The notes under the pieces are model-generated. The model saw only the letters and a program-made list of their open reading frames with translations. It had not been told where the DNA came from and did no database searches. DNA of 64,000 bases from contig NZ_CP059467.1 of NCBI RefSeq assembly GCF_017894365.1, positions 62,001 through 126,000 of the forward strand, written 5' to 3'. A program made the position numbers and the translations under genes. The stretch comes from Aromatoleum bremense (GTDB taxonomy: Bacteria; Pseudomonadota; Gammaproteobacteria; Burkholderiales; Rhodocyclaceae). Shown piece after piece: positions 26,301-35,530 of the stretch (the first letter of the stretch is position 1; every line of letters starts with the position of its first letter).

Positions 26301-27086
26301 ATGACACCAGCTCAGACACTGACCTACAAGGACAAGATGGCGATCTCCGAGCGTCTGCTCGAACTCATGCGCATGCGCCTCACCGGCAAGACTTCGCTGG
26401 GTTTGTGGCCTGAGGGCCAAGTTTCGGCGCAGGACCCAGCGGCGATTTCGCTAGTGGGCGGGCTGGCGCCGTTGCCTGACCCGGACTACCATCGCGAGCA
26501 GCCCCCGAGCGCCATGGGCATGGTGCTGATGGTCGAGCCCGACGGCCAAGGAAAGGTAATCGTCTCGGTCAATGGGCGGTTTGACGTCACGCACCGATAT
26601 GTGCCGTCCCTGCAGACCATGAAAGAGCACGTACAGGTCGGCGCCGACGGCGAGCGCCATCAGCAGAAGCTCCCTGACTGCTTCATTCGCTTCTCTGTCC
26701 AGTTCTCGGACGTGACCTTCACCTTGGACACGGCCCATTTGAACCAGTGGTCCGAGGAGAAGCTTGAGCCCTTGCTCAGATCCTTGCACAAGGTTTGGGA
26801 GACCGATCCGCGCATTTTCCGGATCTGCCAAGTCAACGACAAAGGCTACATCAACACGACCATTCCCTGGGGCAAGGACGACTGCGCCGGCGACCAGGAA
26901 CTGGCCGACCTGGTGGCACGCAACCTCTTCATAGGCGACAGCATCCTGTTGCACGATGTCAGGCTGCGGGCTCGCCTGCGCCCTCCTCCGCCCAATTTTG
27001 TGTGCAATGATTCGCGCTATCTTCTGGAGCTTTACCTCCAGAACAAGATTGAGTCCGTAAACTGCTGTAAATCGAGTGGCAGGTAG
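26301..27086 (+). pseudogene. drmA: drmA, 5' portion, interrupted by IS256-family insertion
   Basis: The ATG at 26301 begins MTPAQTLTYKDKMAISERLL. The true coding sequence runs to 27046, after which the insertion sequence begins; the frame then reads into the element and stops at 27086, giving about 248 native residues plus 13 foreign ones. These residues are the N-terminal domain of a DrmA-type helicase and carry no helicase motifs on their own. Removing the element and one copy of the 8-base target duplication rejoins ...LYLQN with NTDSMTGRAY in frame. Without excision, this is a truncated, probably inactive product. Confidence 0.82.
27039..27046. repeat. Target-site duplication, left copy
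   Basis: CAGAACAA directly before the insertion sequence, repeated exactly at 28430-28437. Eight bases is the usual duplication length for IS256-family elements and fixes both ends of the insertion. Confidence 0.9.
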
Positions 27087-27154
27087 CCACCGCTTCAGTT
27101 CGGTACGATGACGTTGTCGAAGCGTTGATCAACCGAAGAAAGGCAGGCGAAGCG

Positions 27155-28372
27155 ATGGCTGGATATGATGTTAGCGTAGGGCGTGATTTGTTGCCAGGGC
27201 TGTTGAGCGGTCAGGACGGGCTGGCGAAACTGGTAGAAGCGGTTCTGAACCAGATACTGGAGGCGCAAGTGACAGAAGCGTTGGGAGCGGAGCGGCACGA
27301 ACGCACGGAAGAGCGCGCCGGCTACCGCAACGGCACGCGAGCACGCACGCTCTACACACGGGTGGGGCCGGTGACGCTGCTGGTGCCGCAGACGCGGGAT
27401 GGCAGCTTCTCGACAGAGATCTTCAAGCGTTACCAGAGGAGCGAGCAGGCGTTTGTACTGGCGCTGATGGAGATGGTCGTGCAAGGCGTCTCGACGCGGA
27501 AAGTATCGGCGATCACCGAGGAGCTGTGCGGCACGAGCTTTTCCAAATCGACGGTCAGCGCGCTCTGCGCCGGACTGGACGGACGTGTCGGTGCCTTCAA
27601 CGAGCGACGGCTCGAAGGCGATTACCCGTTTGTTCTGGTCGATGCGCTGTTCATCAAGAGCAGGGAAGGCGACCGCGTCGTATCGCGCGCCGCACTGGTC
27701 GTGTCGGGCATCAGGAGTGACGGCTACCGCGAAATTCTCGGCGTGAAGATCGGCGACACGGAGAGTTTCGCCACTTGGGATGAGACGTTCCGCTGGCTCA
27801 AAGGCCGGGGGTTGAAAGGCGTCATGTTCGTCGTTTCCGACAGCCACGGCGGGCTGACGCAGGCGGTCGCAAAGCATTTTCAGGGGGTGACCTGGCAGCG
27901 CTGCCAGGTGCATCTGATGCGCAACATTCTGGGGAGCTGCAGCGCCAAGATCCGGGCCGACGTGGCGGCGGCAGCCAAACTCGTCTTCCAGGCGGCGGAC
28001 ATGGCCGAGGCCAAGCGCCGGCTCGCCGAATTCGTCGAGCGCTTCGAGAAAACGGCGGCAAAGGCCGTGGCGTGCATCGAGGAAGGTTTCGCCGACGCAA
28101 TGGCGGTCATGGCGCTGCCAGAGAAATACCGGCGGCGGCTGCGCACGACCAACATGCAGGAGCGGCTCAACGAAGAGATTCGCCGTCGCGAGCGGGTGAT
28201 CCGCATCTTCCCCAACGACGAATCCGCCCTGCGCCTGATCGGCGCCCTGTTGGCCGAGCAGAACGAGGTCTGGCAGGAAAGACGATATCTGGATATGGAT
28301 GAATTCGCGGAGTGGGTCGCCGCCCGCGCCGCCGCCGGCGAGAGCAACAACGTTGTTGCTCTCGCCGGATAA
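27155..28372 (+). CDS. IS256-family (mutator-type) transposase
   Basis: A 405-residue DDE transposase. The acidic triad is visible as VLVDALFI (about residue 168), VVSDSHGG (about 230) and NMQERLNEEIRRRERVIRIF (E, about 340), with the IS256/mutator signature HLMRNILG between. The ATG at 27155 (MAGYDVSVGRD) follows AGGCGAAGCG and fits the family; the open frame upstream to 27125 adds 10 residues. The reading frame is intact, so the element could be active. The 3' end of the gene includes a 34-base perfect palindrome. Confidence 0.94.
   Translation: MAGYDVSVGRDLLPGLLSGQDGLAKLVEAVLNQILEAQVTEALGAERHERTEERAGYRNGTRARTLYTRVGPVTLLVPQTRDGSFSTEIFKRYQRSEQAFVLALMEMVVQGVSTRKVSAITEELCGTSFSKSTVSALCAGLDGRVGAFNERRLEGDYPFVLVDALFIKSREGDRVVSRAALVVSGIRSDGYREILGVKIGDTESFATWDETFRWLKGRGLKGVMFVVSDSHGGLTQAVAKHFQGVTWQRCQVHLMRNILGSCSAKIRADVAAAAKLVFQAADMAEAKRRLAEFVERFEKTAAKAVACIEEGFADAMAVMALPEKYRRRLRTTNMQERLNEEIRRRERVIRIFPNDESALRLIGALLAEQNEVWQERRYLDMDEFAEWVAARAAAGESNNVVALAG
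28335..28368. repeat. 34-base perfect palindrome at the transposase 3' end
   Basis: The two 17-base halves (28335-28351 and 28352-28368) are exact reverse complements, centred on AACGTT, covering the last codons of the transposase (ESNNVVALAG). It could work as a terminator or limit read-through into the element. Such an arm inside coding sequence is unusual. Confidence 0.85.
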
Positions 28373-28429
28373 AAACCATTCGTCATCATCCGGGCTGAAG
28401 AGAATTTACAGCAGATTTTGGACTTGACT

Positions 28430-28437
28430 CAGAACAA
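28430..28437. repeat. Target-site duplication, right copy
   Basis: CAGAACAA directly after the insertion sequence, identical to 27039-27046. Confidence 0.9.
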
Positions 28438-31249
28438 CACCGATTCCATGACGGGCCGTGCCTACGGCCTGCTGCGCCCGAGCTTGCTCGATGTGGGGTT
28501 CGAGGCGAATCTGCTCATTGGCCGTCAATTCGACGTCCCGCACCGCCTGCAGCCCGAAGACTACCGCTACCAACTCGAGGATGGGGTGGCTGGATACGGT
28601 GTCACCTGTGCGATCGAGAAGGTTAGCGAGCAACGCTTCCGAACCAATTCGATGCCGGTCTTTGCACAGGCGAGGGTAGATGCTCCGAGCCCGAAAGATG
28701 TCGGCATGCCTTTGCCCGCGAGCTTCCAGCTGCTCAAGGACCAGCCGCTCGAGGTGCTCAACGGCTTCCTGTCGGCACTCAAGAACTACCGCTCCGTCTG
28801 GGACAGCGTGGAAGCCGACCTGGGCCAGGCCGGCAAGACGGCCGAGCTCGATGCGGTGCGCAAGGACCGCCAGGACTACGACCGGGAGATCGACCTGATC
28901 GAGGACGGCATTGATCTCTTGCGAGAGCACGATGGCTTGCGCCGGTGTTTTTCCCTCATGAACGAGGCCATGAAGCGTGCCATCGAGTTGCAAGGCAAGG
29001 CGTTCGATGGCTGGCATCTGTTCCAGCTGGGCTTCGTCCTCATGCAGGTGAGGTCGGTGTACGAGCGCCACGCGCTCGTACATGAGCGCAAATGTGTCGC
29101 CAAGACCGCCGATGTGCTCTGGTTCTCCACGGGCGGCGGCAAGACCGAGGCCTATCTGGGCATCATCGCCTTTGGCATGCTCTATGCCCGGCTGCGGGGT
29201 CGCCTCTACGGCACCACCGCCTGGATGCGGTTTCCGCTGCGCATGCTTTCGGCTCAGCAGTTCCAGCGCCTGTCCTACGTTGTGGCGCAGGCCGAAGTGC
29301 TGCGTTGCAGGGAGGGCTTCCAGGGGCACCCCTTCACAGTGGGCTACTACACGGGCAGCGGCACACCGAGCCGCATCAGCCGCTCGGACGTCAAGGGGGC
29401 CGACATCTGGTTGCCGGAAATCGATGAAGACAGTTTGGATCGCTACCGATTCATCACCGACTGTCCTTACTGTGGGCAACGGGGTTCGGTTCACATGGCC
29501 CGCGACATCGACAAGGTCCGGATGTTGCACCGTTGCTCCAGCGTCGATTGCTGGAGCAATACGAAGGCGAAAGAAGGCGCTTACGGAGAGGGCATCGCAG
29601 GCGAAATCGGGATTTTCGTCAGCGATGAGGAATGCTACCGATACCTTCCCACGGTGCTGGTGGGCACGGTCGACAAACTCGCCGTGATCGCCCATAACGA
29701 GAAATTCGCGGGCTATCTGGGCGCGTTTCGGCATTTCTGCCCAGAGCACGGCTTCACGGCGGATGCCAAGTGCAAGCACCAGCGCATCCGCAAGGTCTTG
29801 CAGGGCAATGGCTACGAATCGGCTGACTGCGGCAACAACTCGCGCACGAGCAAGATCCGAACGATGCAGTTGGCGCCCATGCTGGACCCGGGCTTCAGTT
29901 TCCTGATCCAGGACGAACTGCACTTGCTGCGCGAGTCGCTGGGCAACTTCGATGCCCACTACGAAACCCTGTTGCAGACCCTGCAGGTGGGGCATGGCGG
30001 CCAGGCCTCCAAGGTGCTGGCGGCCACAGCCACGATAAAGGACTTCCAGAACCACATCCTGCACCTCTACATGCGTCCAGGCCGACGCTTCCCGTCTCCC
30101 GGGGCGCTGCGAGGCGAATCTTTCTATGCCCGTATCAGCCGGGATGGGGATGAGCCCTTGGTGCGGCGCTGGTTCGCCGGTGTATTGCCCTTGAGTTTCA
30201 GCCGCGGCGGGACGGAGAAGGCCGCCGCCGAGGTCGCCACGCGTTATCTGGACCAAATCGACGAGTGGTTAGAAGGTTTGGCGGCCCAAGATCCACAGAT
30301 CCTGGCCCAGATCGGGATAAGCCCTGAACGAGCTGGCGTGGTACTGGATTACGTCGGAAAATTCCTCAACACTGACCTGATCTACGCCAACCAGAAGCGC
30401 CAGACGACCGCCATCATGGAGCACCTAGACAACGTCAATGCGCGTGATAACAAGGCGCGGTCATACCGGTTGTTGGACGGTCAGACCCCCTTGGATAACA
30501 TTCTGGACGCCATCCACCAGGTCGAGAACAAAGCGCCCAATGATCCGATGCGCCATCTGGTCGCCACCAGCGTGGTTTCGCACGGCGTTGATATTGCTGA
30601 ATTGAACTTCATGGTGCTCGATGGCTGGCCGAGGTCGACCGCTGAATACATCCAGTCGTCCGCCCGCAGTGGACGGGTACAGCCGGGCATCGTGATGTCG
30701 ATCTTGAGCTCGGGCAAGCTGTTCGAATCGGGGGTCTTCCTCAACTTCGATGATTACCATTTCTTCCTCGACAAACTGGTGGACTCGGTCCCGATTAACC
30801 GCTTTGCGCCCAATGTGATGCAGCGCACGCTGCCCGGGGTGTTCACCGCGGTGATCCTGAACTGGGCCAAGTTCCAGCCAGGTTGGGGCGTGATGCTCAA
30901 TCGCTACGCCAGTCAGCTGCACAAGGTGCTCAACGACGCCACAAGCGATGCCCGTCAGCGGTTGCGCGAGATGCTGGTGCGCACACTCGATGTGCCGGCA
31001 GATGTCGTCCATGAGTTCGACATACGGGTGCTGGCGTCCTTCAAGATGCAGTTGGAGGATGAGGTCGACCGAGGTCTGCACCGCCTGCAGAACCTCAATG
31101 CGGCGAGTGCCGACAAGGACTTGGGGACCGCCCTGGAGTCGATCTACCAATTCCCGCCGATGCGTTCCTTCCGAGATATCGAAAACCAGGTCGAGGTCGT
31201 CTCGGCCGGCCTCAAAGAAAAACGCACCTTGAGTGCTCTGGGTCGTTAA
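28438..31249 (+). pseudogene. drmA: drmA, 3' portion with all helicase motifs
   Basis: The remaining 937 codons of DrmA, in the same frame as the 5' portion once the insertion is removed (restored protein 1185 residues, usual for DrmA). It contains Walker A TGGGKTEAYLG (about residue 480 of the restored protein), the DEAH-like box IQDELHLL (about 740), motif III as LAATATIKD, and motif VI SSARSGRVQPG (about 990). DrmA is the DNA-translocating helicase of DISARM, acting with DrmB. An ATG at 28448 or TTG at 28418 could allow translation of this part alone, but no good ribosome site precedes them, and the N-terminal 248 residues would be missing. Confidence 0.85.
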
Positions 31250-31261
31250 GGGGGGACAGAG

Positions 31262-33331
31262 ATGTCAGAGAACATCGAACAGGAACTGGTCCAGAACAGC
31301 CGCATCTTCTACGAAGCGTTTCTGCCTGGTGCTGTGACGCGCCTACGCAACCAGGCCTTGGCCATGGTCGTGGGCGTGGCCGACAAGGAAGATGCCCTTG
31401 AAGGGCTGGACCGCACCCAGTTGGTGGATGCGGTGCGCAAGTTCCTTGCGGACTGGAAAATCGCTGGCGGCTCGGTCGATGCCCTGGTGGAGGAGGCAGC
31501 GGAACGCAATGAATTCCGGGTTCAGGCACCGTCCGAGATCTACGTGACGCCGTTCCCCCTAGTTCTGCGGTGCCAGACCTGCGGGGCGCTGGAAAACCAC
31601 GACAAGCCGCGACGCCAGCATGAGCACACCTTGGCTACCACCTACACGCGGACCTCCGGCGGAGATGGCAGCTCCAAGGCCTTTATCCGTTGCTCCGAGA
31701 AGGGCTGTGGGGGGCGTATGCAACAAGTGCCCTTTGTGGTGGTACACCGCTGCGGCCACATCTCGGCGATGAACACGCCGGCAGCCGCGCGCGGGGTTAA
31801 CCGCCTGGGACTGCGCCACAACAACGGGATGTTCCGCCAGAACACCTTCTTCGACCTCGCGAGCAACGACAACGTCTCGGCCGCCTACACGGAGATGTGT
31901 CCGACCTGCTCGGTCAGCCACCAGCCCGACCCCTCGATGCTTCAGAAGGGCACCGCTGTCAGTGGCGGCGACGCCTTCTTCCCCCAGGTGATCCAGTTCG
32001 TGGCGCTATCCAAGAAGCCCGGCGAGCTGGTCTCCAGCGTCCAGTCCGAACTGGTCCGCTTGCCCGAGAGCACCTTATCCGGTCGCGCAAAGGACCTCGC
32101 CGAAGGCGTGGTCTATGGCCTGCTGGGCTGCATTGACAGCGAGGCTCTGCAAGCCCAACTGCTGCAAATCCTAGAGGGCGGCGAAGTCAATGCCGATGAC
32201 TTGGCCAAGATCCAGACCGAGCGCGAGAACCTGGAGAAGGAAATCGCAATGCTCGATGCGCTAATTGCGAACGGCACGCCACTCGAGTCCGTGCGTGATG
32301 CATCCAAGGAGCGCCTGTCCAAGCTCATCAGCAAAATGGGCGCTGCTGAAGGGACCTTCGTAGACGTTCGCAACTACATCGACAACGATACGGTCCTGTT
32401 AGACCTGATTCGCCAGCGTCGCACGATGGAAGCCGTGCTGCTGCGTCACGACGTTGGGCGCCAAGGCGTGGCCGAGTCAATCGAGAGCACCACCGATTCA
32501 GTGGTCAAGTTCAGCCGCTCCGAAGACTGGAAGCATGTCCAGTCCACCTATGGCATCCAAGACATCGCACACATTCCCGACTTGAAGGTGGTCTTGACCG
32601 CGGTGGGCTTCACGCGCGAGAAGCGCGAACCTGAGCGCACCCAAGGCGAGATCCCTGTCAAGCTCAACCCGTTTGAGGATCGGATCCGCTCGTCTGCCAA
32701 GGGCAAGGCCGTGCTGTATGCCTTCAGCGCCCAAACAGAGGCTTTGTGGATCCGGCTTGACCCCATAAAGGTCTTGCAGTGGTGCGTCAAGCACGCCGGC
32801 TGGGATGCGCCACCGCCTGAGGCGCTGCAGTCACGAGAGCGAGCCCAGGCCCATTTGCTTGCGCTCAGCCCCGCCTTGACCGCGGCCCCGGGCTCGGCTA
32901 CCGAGCTCACCAAGACGATTGGGCTGTCTGCAGCAGCGCCGTTTCACTTGATGCACACCATGTCGCACTCGCTCATGCTGACCGCGCGCCGCCACAGCGG
33001 CTACGACAGTCAGAGCCTGACCGAGTACCTGCTGCCAATGGATTTGAGCTTCCTGATCCACGTGACCTCGGTGCAAAACTATACCGCCGGCGGTTTGTTG
33101 ACGCTGTTTCAGCACTACCTGCGACGTTGGTTCGAGGACGCATCCTTGCATGCGTTCAACTGCGCGTTCGATCCGATCTGCTCGGATGTCGGCTCGGCTT
33201 GCCCCGGTTGCATTCAGATACCCCGGGGGTGTGAGACCTTCAACGCTGGGGTGTCCCGGTCCTACCTACACGGTGGTTACGTCGACAAGACGCAGAGCCT
33301 GTGGGCGCCCACGGGCTATTGGCAAAGCTGA
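31262..33331 (+). CDS. drmB: DrmB, DUF1998 protein of DISARM
   Basis: A 689-residue protein with a good GGGGGGA ribosome site. Zinc-binding pairs are visible at CQTCGALENHD (about residue 104), CSEKGCGGRM (about 144), CPTC (about 213) and CPGCIQIPRGCE near the C terminus (about 646), with a coiled-coil segment in the middle (NADDLAKIQTERENLEKEIA). The C-terminal FHLMHTMSHSLMLTARRHSG is the DUF1998 signature. DrmB forms a complex with the DrmA helicase in DISARM and probably gates its access to DNA. The gene lies 12 bases after drmA, so it may suffer polar effects from the insertion upstream, unless the element provides a promoter. Confidence 0.88.
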   Translation: MSENIEQELVQNSRIFYEAFLPGAVTRLRNQALAMVVGVADKEDALEGLDRTQLVDAVRKFLADWKIAGGSVDALVEEAAERNEFRVQAPSEIYVTPFPLVLRCQTCGALENHDKPRRQHEHTLATTYTRTSGGDGSSKAFIRCSEKGCGGRMQQVPFVVVHRCGHISAMNTPAAARGVNRLGLRHNNGMFRQNTFFDLASNDNVSAAYTEMCPTCSVSHQPDPSMLQKGTAVSGGDAFFPQVIQFVALSKKPGELVSSVQSELVRLPESTLSGRAKDLAEGVVYGLLGCIDSEALQAQLLQILEGGEVNADDLAKIQTERENLEKEIAMLDALIANGTPLESVRDASKERLSKLISKMGAAEGTFVDVRNYIDNDTVLLDLIRQRRTMEAVLLRHDVGRQGVAESIESTTDSVVKFSRSEDWKHVQSTYGIQDIAHIPDLKVVLTAVGFTREKREPERTQGEIPVKLNPFEDRIRSSAKGKAVLYAFSAQTEALWIRLDPIKVLQWCVKHAGWDAPPPEALQSRERAQAHLLALSPALTAAPGSATELTKTIGLSAAAPFHLMHTMSHSLMLTARRHSGYDSQSLTEYLLPMDLSFLIHVTSVQNYTAGGLLTLFQHYLRRWFEDASLHAFNCAFDPICSDVGSACPGCIQIPRGCETFNAGVSRSYLHGGYVDKTQSLWAPTGYWQS

Positions 33332-33342
33332 ACATAGACGAT

Positions 33343-34128
33343 ATGGCTAACACACTCCGAAGCATGCTCGTCGCTGGCCTAGCAGATCATATGCGGGTCT
33401 TGCCAGAACCCGTCGCGCGCAACCTCGCCAATGAGCTGACTTGTGAAGTCAGCACTTATGTCGCAGGAAGTCGTGGAGCCTGTCATCAGCTGCCCTGTTT
33501 TCCGCTGGTGACCTGGAACGTCTTTACCGTGGGGGTGCCCTGGGAAGCATTTGGCAATGCCCACGGCGGTCTTAATAACAGTGGCGTTGCCTCGGCGGTT
33601 AAGGCTCTGTGCAGTGCTCCCGCTCACATGGATGCCCAATTGGCAGCGCAAGCAGGGGCTTCAGGTCTCTGGGGAGGGAGTCTGCTGGTGGCGCTCGGCA
33701 AGATTCTCGGGGGAGTCAGTCACGACCTCATTATCTTTTCGCCTTACTGGCGCACTCATGGCGTGCAATCGCTACTTGCCGCCGCGGGCCGCAAGAGCTA
33801 CCCCGGCGTGAATGTATTGGTCTTCACACAACCCAGGTGCAGGATGAAGTCTGGCGATGAAGAGGGCCTAGCCTTCTTTATCGACATGATGAAGGCAGGC
33901 GGGGCTTCTGTGTTGGTGATGGTGCCCTCGGCGCACGATGGCCTAACCCCGATCCTGCATGCCAAGTTGATCATTGCCGACGGCAAGACGGGCTATGTCG
34001 GTAGTGCTAACTTCACCCAATCAGGTCTGGATCACGGACTGGAGGCCGGTGTTTTAGCGGAAGGCGAAATCGCAAATGCGTTCTCGGGTTGGTCAAAAGC
34101 CATTGCGGCCGCCTGCGAGCCTTGGTAA
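33343..34128 (+). CDS. drmC: DrmC, phospholipase-D-type nuclease of DISARM
   Basis: A 261-residue protein with one HKD motif: ILHAKLIIADGKTGYVGSAN (about residues 203-222), followed by FTQSGLDHGLEAGVL. A single HKD fits DrmC, which is thought to act as a dimeric nuclease. The ATG at 33343 lies 11 bases after the drmB stop; the open frame starts earlier, inside drmB. It is the last gene of the operon. No methyltransferase gene (drmMI or drmMII) follows or precedes it. Confidence 0.85.
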   Translation: MANTLRSMLVAGLADHMRVLPEPVARNLANELTCEVSTYVAGSRGACHQLPCFPLVTWNVFTVGVPWEAFGNAHGGLNNSGVASAVKALCSAPAHMDAQLAAQAGASGLWGGSLLVALGKILGGVSHDLIIFSPYWRTHGVQSLLAAAGRKSYPGVNVLVFTQPRCRMKSGDEEGLAFFIDMMKAGGASVLVMVPSAHDGLTPILHAKLIIADGKTGYVGSANFTQSGLDHGLEAGVLAEGEIANAFSGWSKAIAAACEPW

Positions 34129-34151
34129 ATGCAGGATCAAAGGATCCCGAT

Positions 34152-34313
34152 TGTTGGTGCCGATCAAGAATTGACCAAGTGCACCGAAGGGGAATTGATC
34201 AGCCCGATTCCATATTTTTTGTTGGAAGTTCAACGCGCTCCATTCGATGATGGTGATCAGCGCTCGGCCGGTATACGGCCATCAAGCTGGTCAATTCTTG
34301 ATCGGCGCCAACA
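34152..34313. mobile_element. 162-base inverted-repeat element with IS21-like ends
   Basis: 26-base terminal inverted repeats (34152-34177 and 34288-34313), with one mismatch, enclose about 110 bases with no gene. The ends read TGTTGG... and ...CCAACA, with GCCGATCAAGAATTGACCA inside, in the style of IS21-family termini. No target duplication is visible. It is best read as a MITE-like or deletion-derived IS21 remnant at the downstream border of the defence cargo. Confidence 0.6.
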
Positions 34314-34581
34314 CTCAGGGTGAAAAAACCGGTCGCGCCGCAACAGCTGACGCTGTTGTAGTGGAGCGTTCTAAAGTCGTGCTTAACGAAATCAGATAGT
34401 TACGCAATTAACTGTCGAACTCCGGAGACCCTACCTGATTGCGGAACCGCGAGTGAAATGGGCAATAAGGAGGTGTGGAACAGATGGAACAGCTCGGATC
34501 CGCAGATTCGCTCACTGGTGTACCATCGGTTGTGACTGGCCGACCTACCGCAGGGCGAACCCGATGAGAAACTGAATCGGA
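34314..34581. other. About 270 bases without a gene
   Basis: CAACAGC and GCTGTTG (34342-34359) form a 7-base stem with a 4-base loop shortly after the inverted-repeat element; it may be a weak terminator for the convergent ssb or drm operons. Nothing else is recognisable. Confidence 0.3.
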
Positions 34582-34998
34582 CTAGCTGGCGTCGCTGGAC
34601 GCCTCGCGCGGCAGGGTCGCGTCCCCGCGCTTTGGCTTGTACTCGACACCGGCGACCCGGCCAAGGCACAGCGTGACGTCGTCGGCAGTGACCTGGAAGC
34701 CGGGGATCTTGTCCGACGCACCATCCGGCAAGAACATGAACTGCTTGAGCACCCCTTCGACGTGGACACGCGCGCCCTTCCTCAGCAGGCGAGCGGCATC
34801 CTCGCCGCGTTGCCCCCAGAGGGAGACACGCATCCAGAATCCTCCGACTTGCTGATATTCGTCGTTGGCCTGGTCGTATGCGTAGTCATCGAAGAACACG
34901 CGCATTTCGGCGACCACTTCGTCGCCGCCGTTCACGGGAATGCGCTTGAGGATGGGTGCATCACCGAGATTGCCTTTTCCCTTGAAGACATTGGGCAT
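34582..34998 (-). CDS. ssb: Single-stranded DNA-binding protein (ICE type)
   Basis: A 138-residue OB-fold protein: MPNVFKGKGNLGDAPILKRI, then VAEMRVFFDDYAYD, FWMRVSLWGQRGEDAARLL, and KGARVHVEGVLKQFMFL, a divergent SSB of the kind encoded in ICE partition/replication blocks. It would cover single strands during transfer or replication. The ATG at 34998 follows AGGAGA; the open frame continues upstream without similarity. It lacks the acidic C-terminal tip of chromosomal SSB. It is the last gene of the parA-to-ssb minus-strand operon. Confidence 0.8.
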   Translation of the reverse strand: MPNVFKGKGNLGDAPILKRIPVNGGDEVVAEMRVFFDDYAYDQANDEYQQVGGFWMRVSLWGQRGEDAARLLRKGARVHVEGVLKQFMFLPDGASDKIPGFQVTADDVTLCLGRVAGVEYKPKRGDATLPREASSDAS

Positions 34999-35066
34999 GC
35001 TTTTCTCCTTGGCGTCACGTTGGAACACGGAGGCAGCCGACGCCGGCGCTCCCACCGTGCGGAACA

Positions 35067-35513
35067 CTACAGGCTTCGCTGTTGGGCATGCCGCAGCGCC
35101 AACCGCGCCTCGATCTCACACTGATTGAGCTCGAGGGCGCGCCGGTGGGTACGCTCATACCACTCGCGCAGCGCCCCGGGAAGTTGGGCGAAATGGGCGT
35201 GGATTGCGCCCCACGGGATGTGGCCGGCCCGGGGCCCGGCGCCTGCCGCACGCCAGCGCAGGTGAACCTGACCGGTGGCTTTGCGCCGATGCAGAGACAA
35301 ATAGAAGGTGCGTCCCCGCACGCGCCGAGTCAGCCTGGACAGGTCATCTTGCGCGCGGTGAATCCTGTCAACACTCGCGGCGGCTTGGCGCACGTCGGTC
35401 GGGGTTCCGCCCCTACCCGTAAAGGCCTTTGCGTCACACTCCTGTTGACGTGCCGGCGCGTTGTCGCACGTGCTGGGGGTTGCCGCACGATCCGGAGTAT
35501 TGGATTGCGCCAT
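35067..35513 (-). CDS. DUF3158-like ICE protein
   Basis: A 148-residue basic protein. Its N-terminal 45 residues are low complexity; the core is RGRTFYLSLHRRKATGQVHL, then RWRAAGAG and LREWYERTHRRALELNQCEI, resembling DUF3158, which lies between the TIGR03761 and ssb genes in PFGI-1-class elements. Position and core support the name, but similarity is partial. The function is unknown. The start at 35513 is not supported by a strong ribosome site; a shorter N terminus is possible. Confidence 0.55.
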   Translation of the reverse strand: MAQSNTPDRAATPSTCDNAPARQQECDAKAFTGRGGTPTDVRQAAASVDRIHRAQDDLSRLTRRVRGRTFYLSLHRRKATGQVHLRWRAAGAGPRAGHIPWGAIHAHFAQLPGALREWYERTHRRALELNQCEIEARLALRHAQQRSL

Positions 35514-35530
35514 GTCCGCGCCACTCGCGA

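Larger units (their letters stand above)
27047..28429 (+). mobile_element. IS256-family insertion sequence, 1383 bases
   Basis: The element runs from GATTGAGTCC at the left to GGACTTGACT at the right. The ends are imperfect inverted repeats: AGTCC, then five differing bases or so, then CTGCTGTAAAT, on both sides, similar to the AAGTCCGTATA style of IS256 itself. It carries a single transposase and is flanked by the 8-base duplication CAGAACAA. The intact transposase and clean duplication suggest recent insertion. It is oriented with the host operon. Confidence 0.93.

Noticed and set aside
28406..30256. Long minus-strand open frame (616 codons) under drmA
   Set aside because: It is antisense to the helicase gene with its clear motifs; no ribosome site or known domain.
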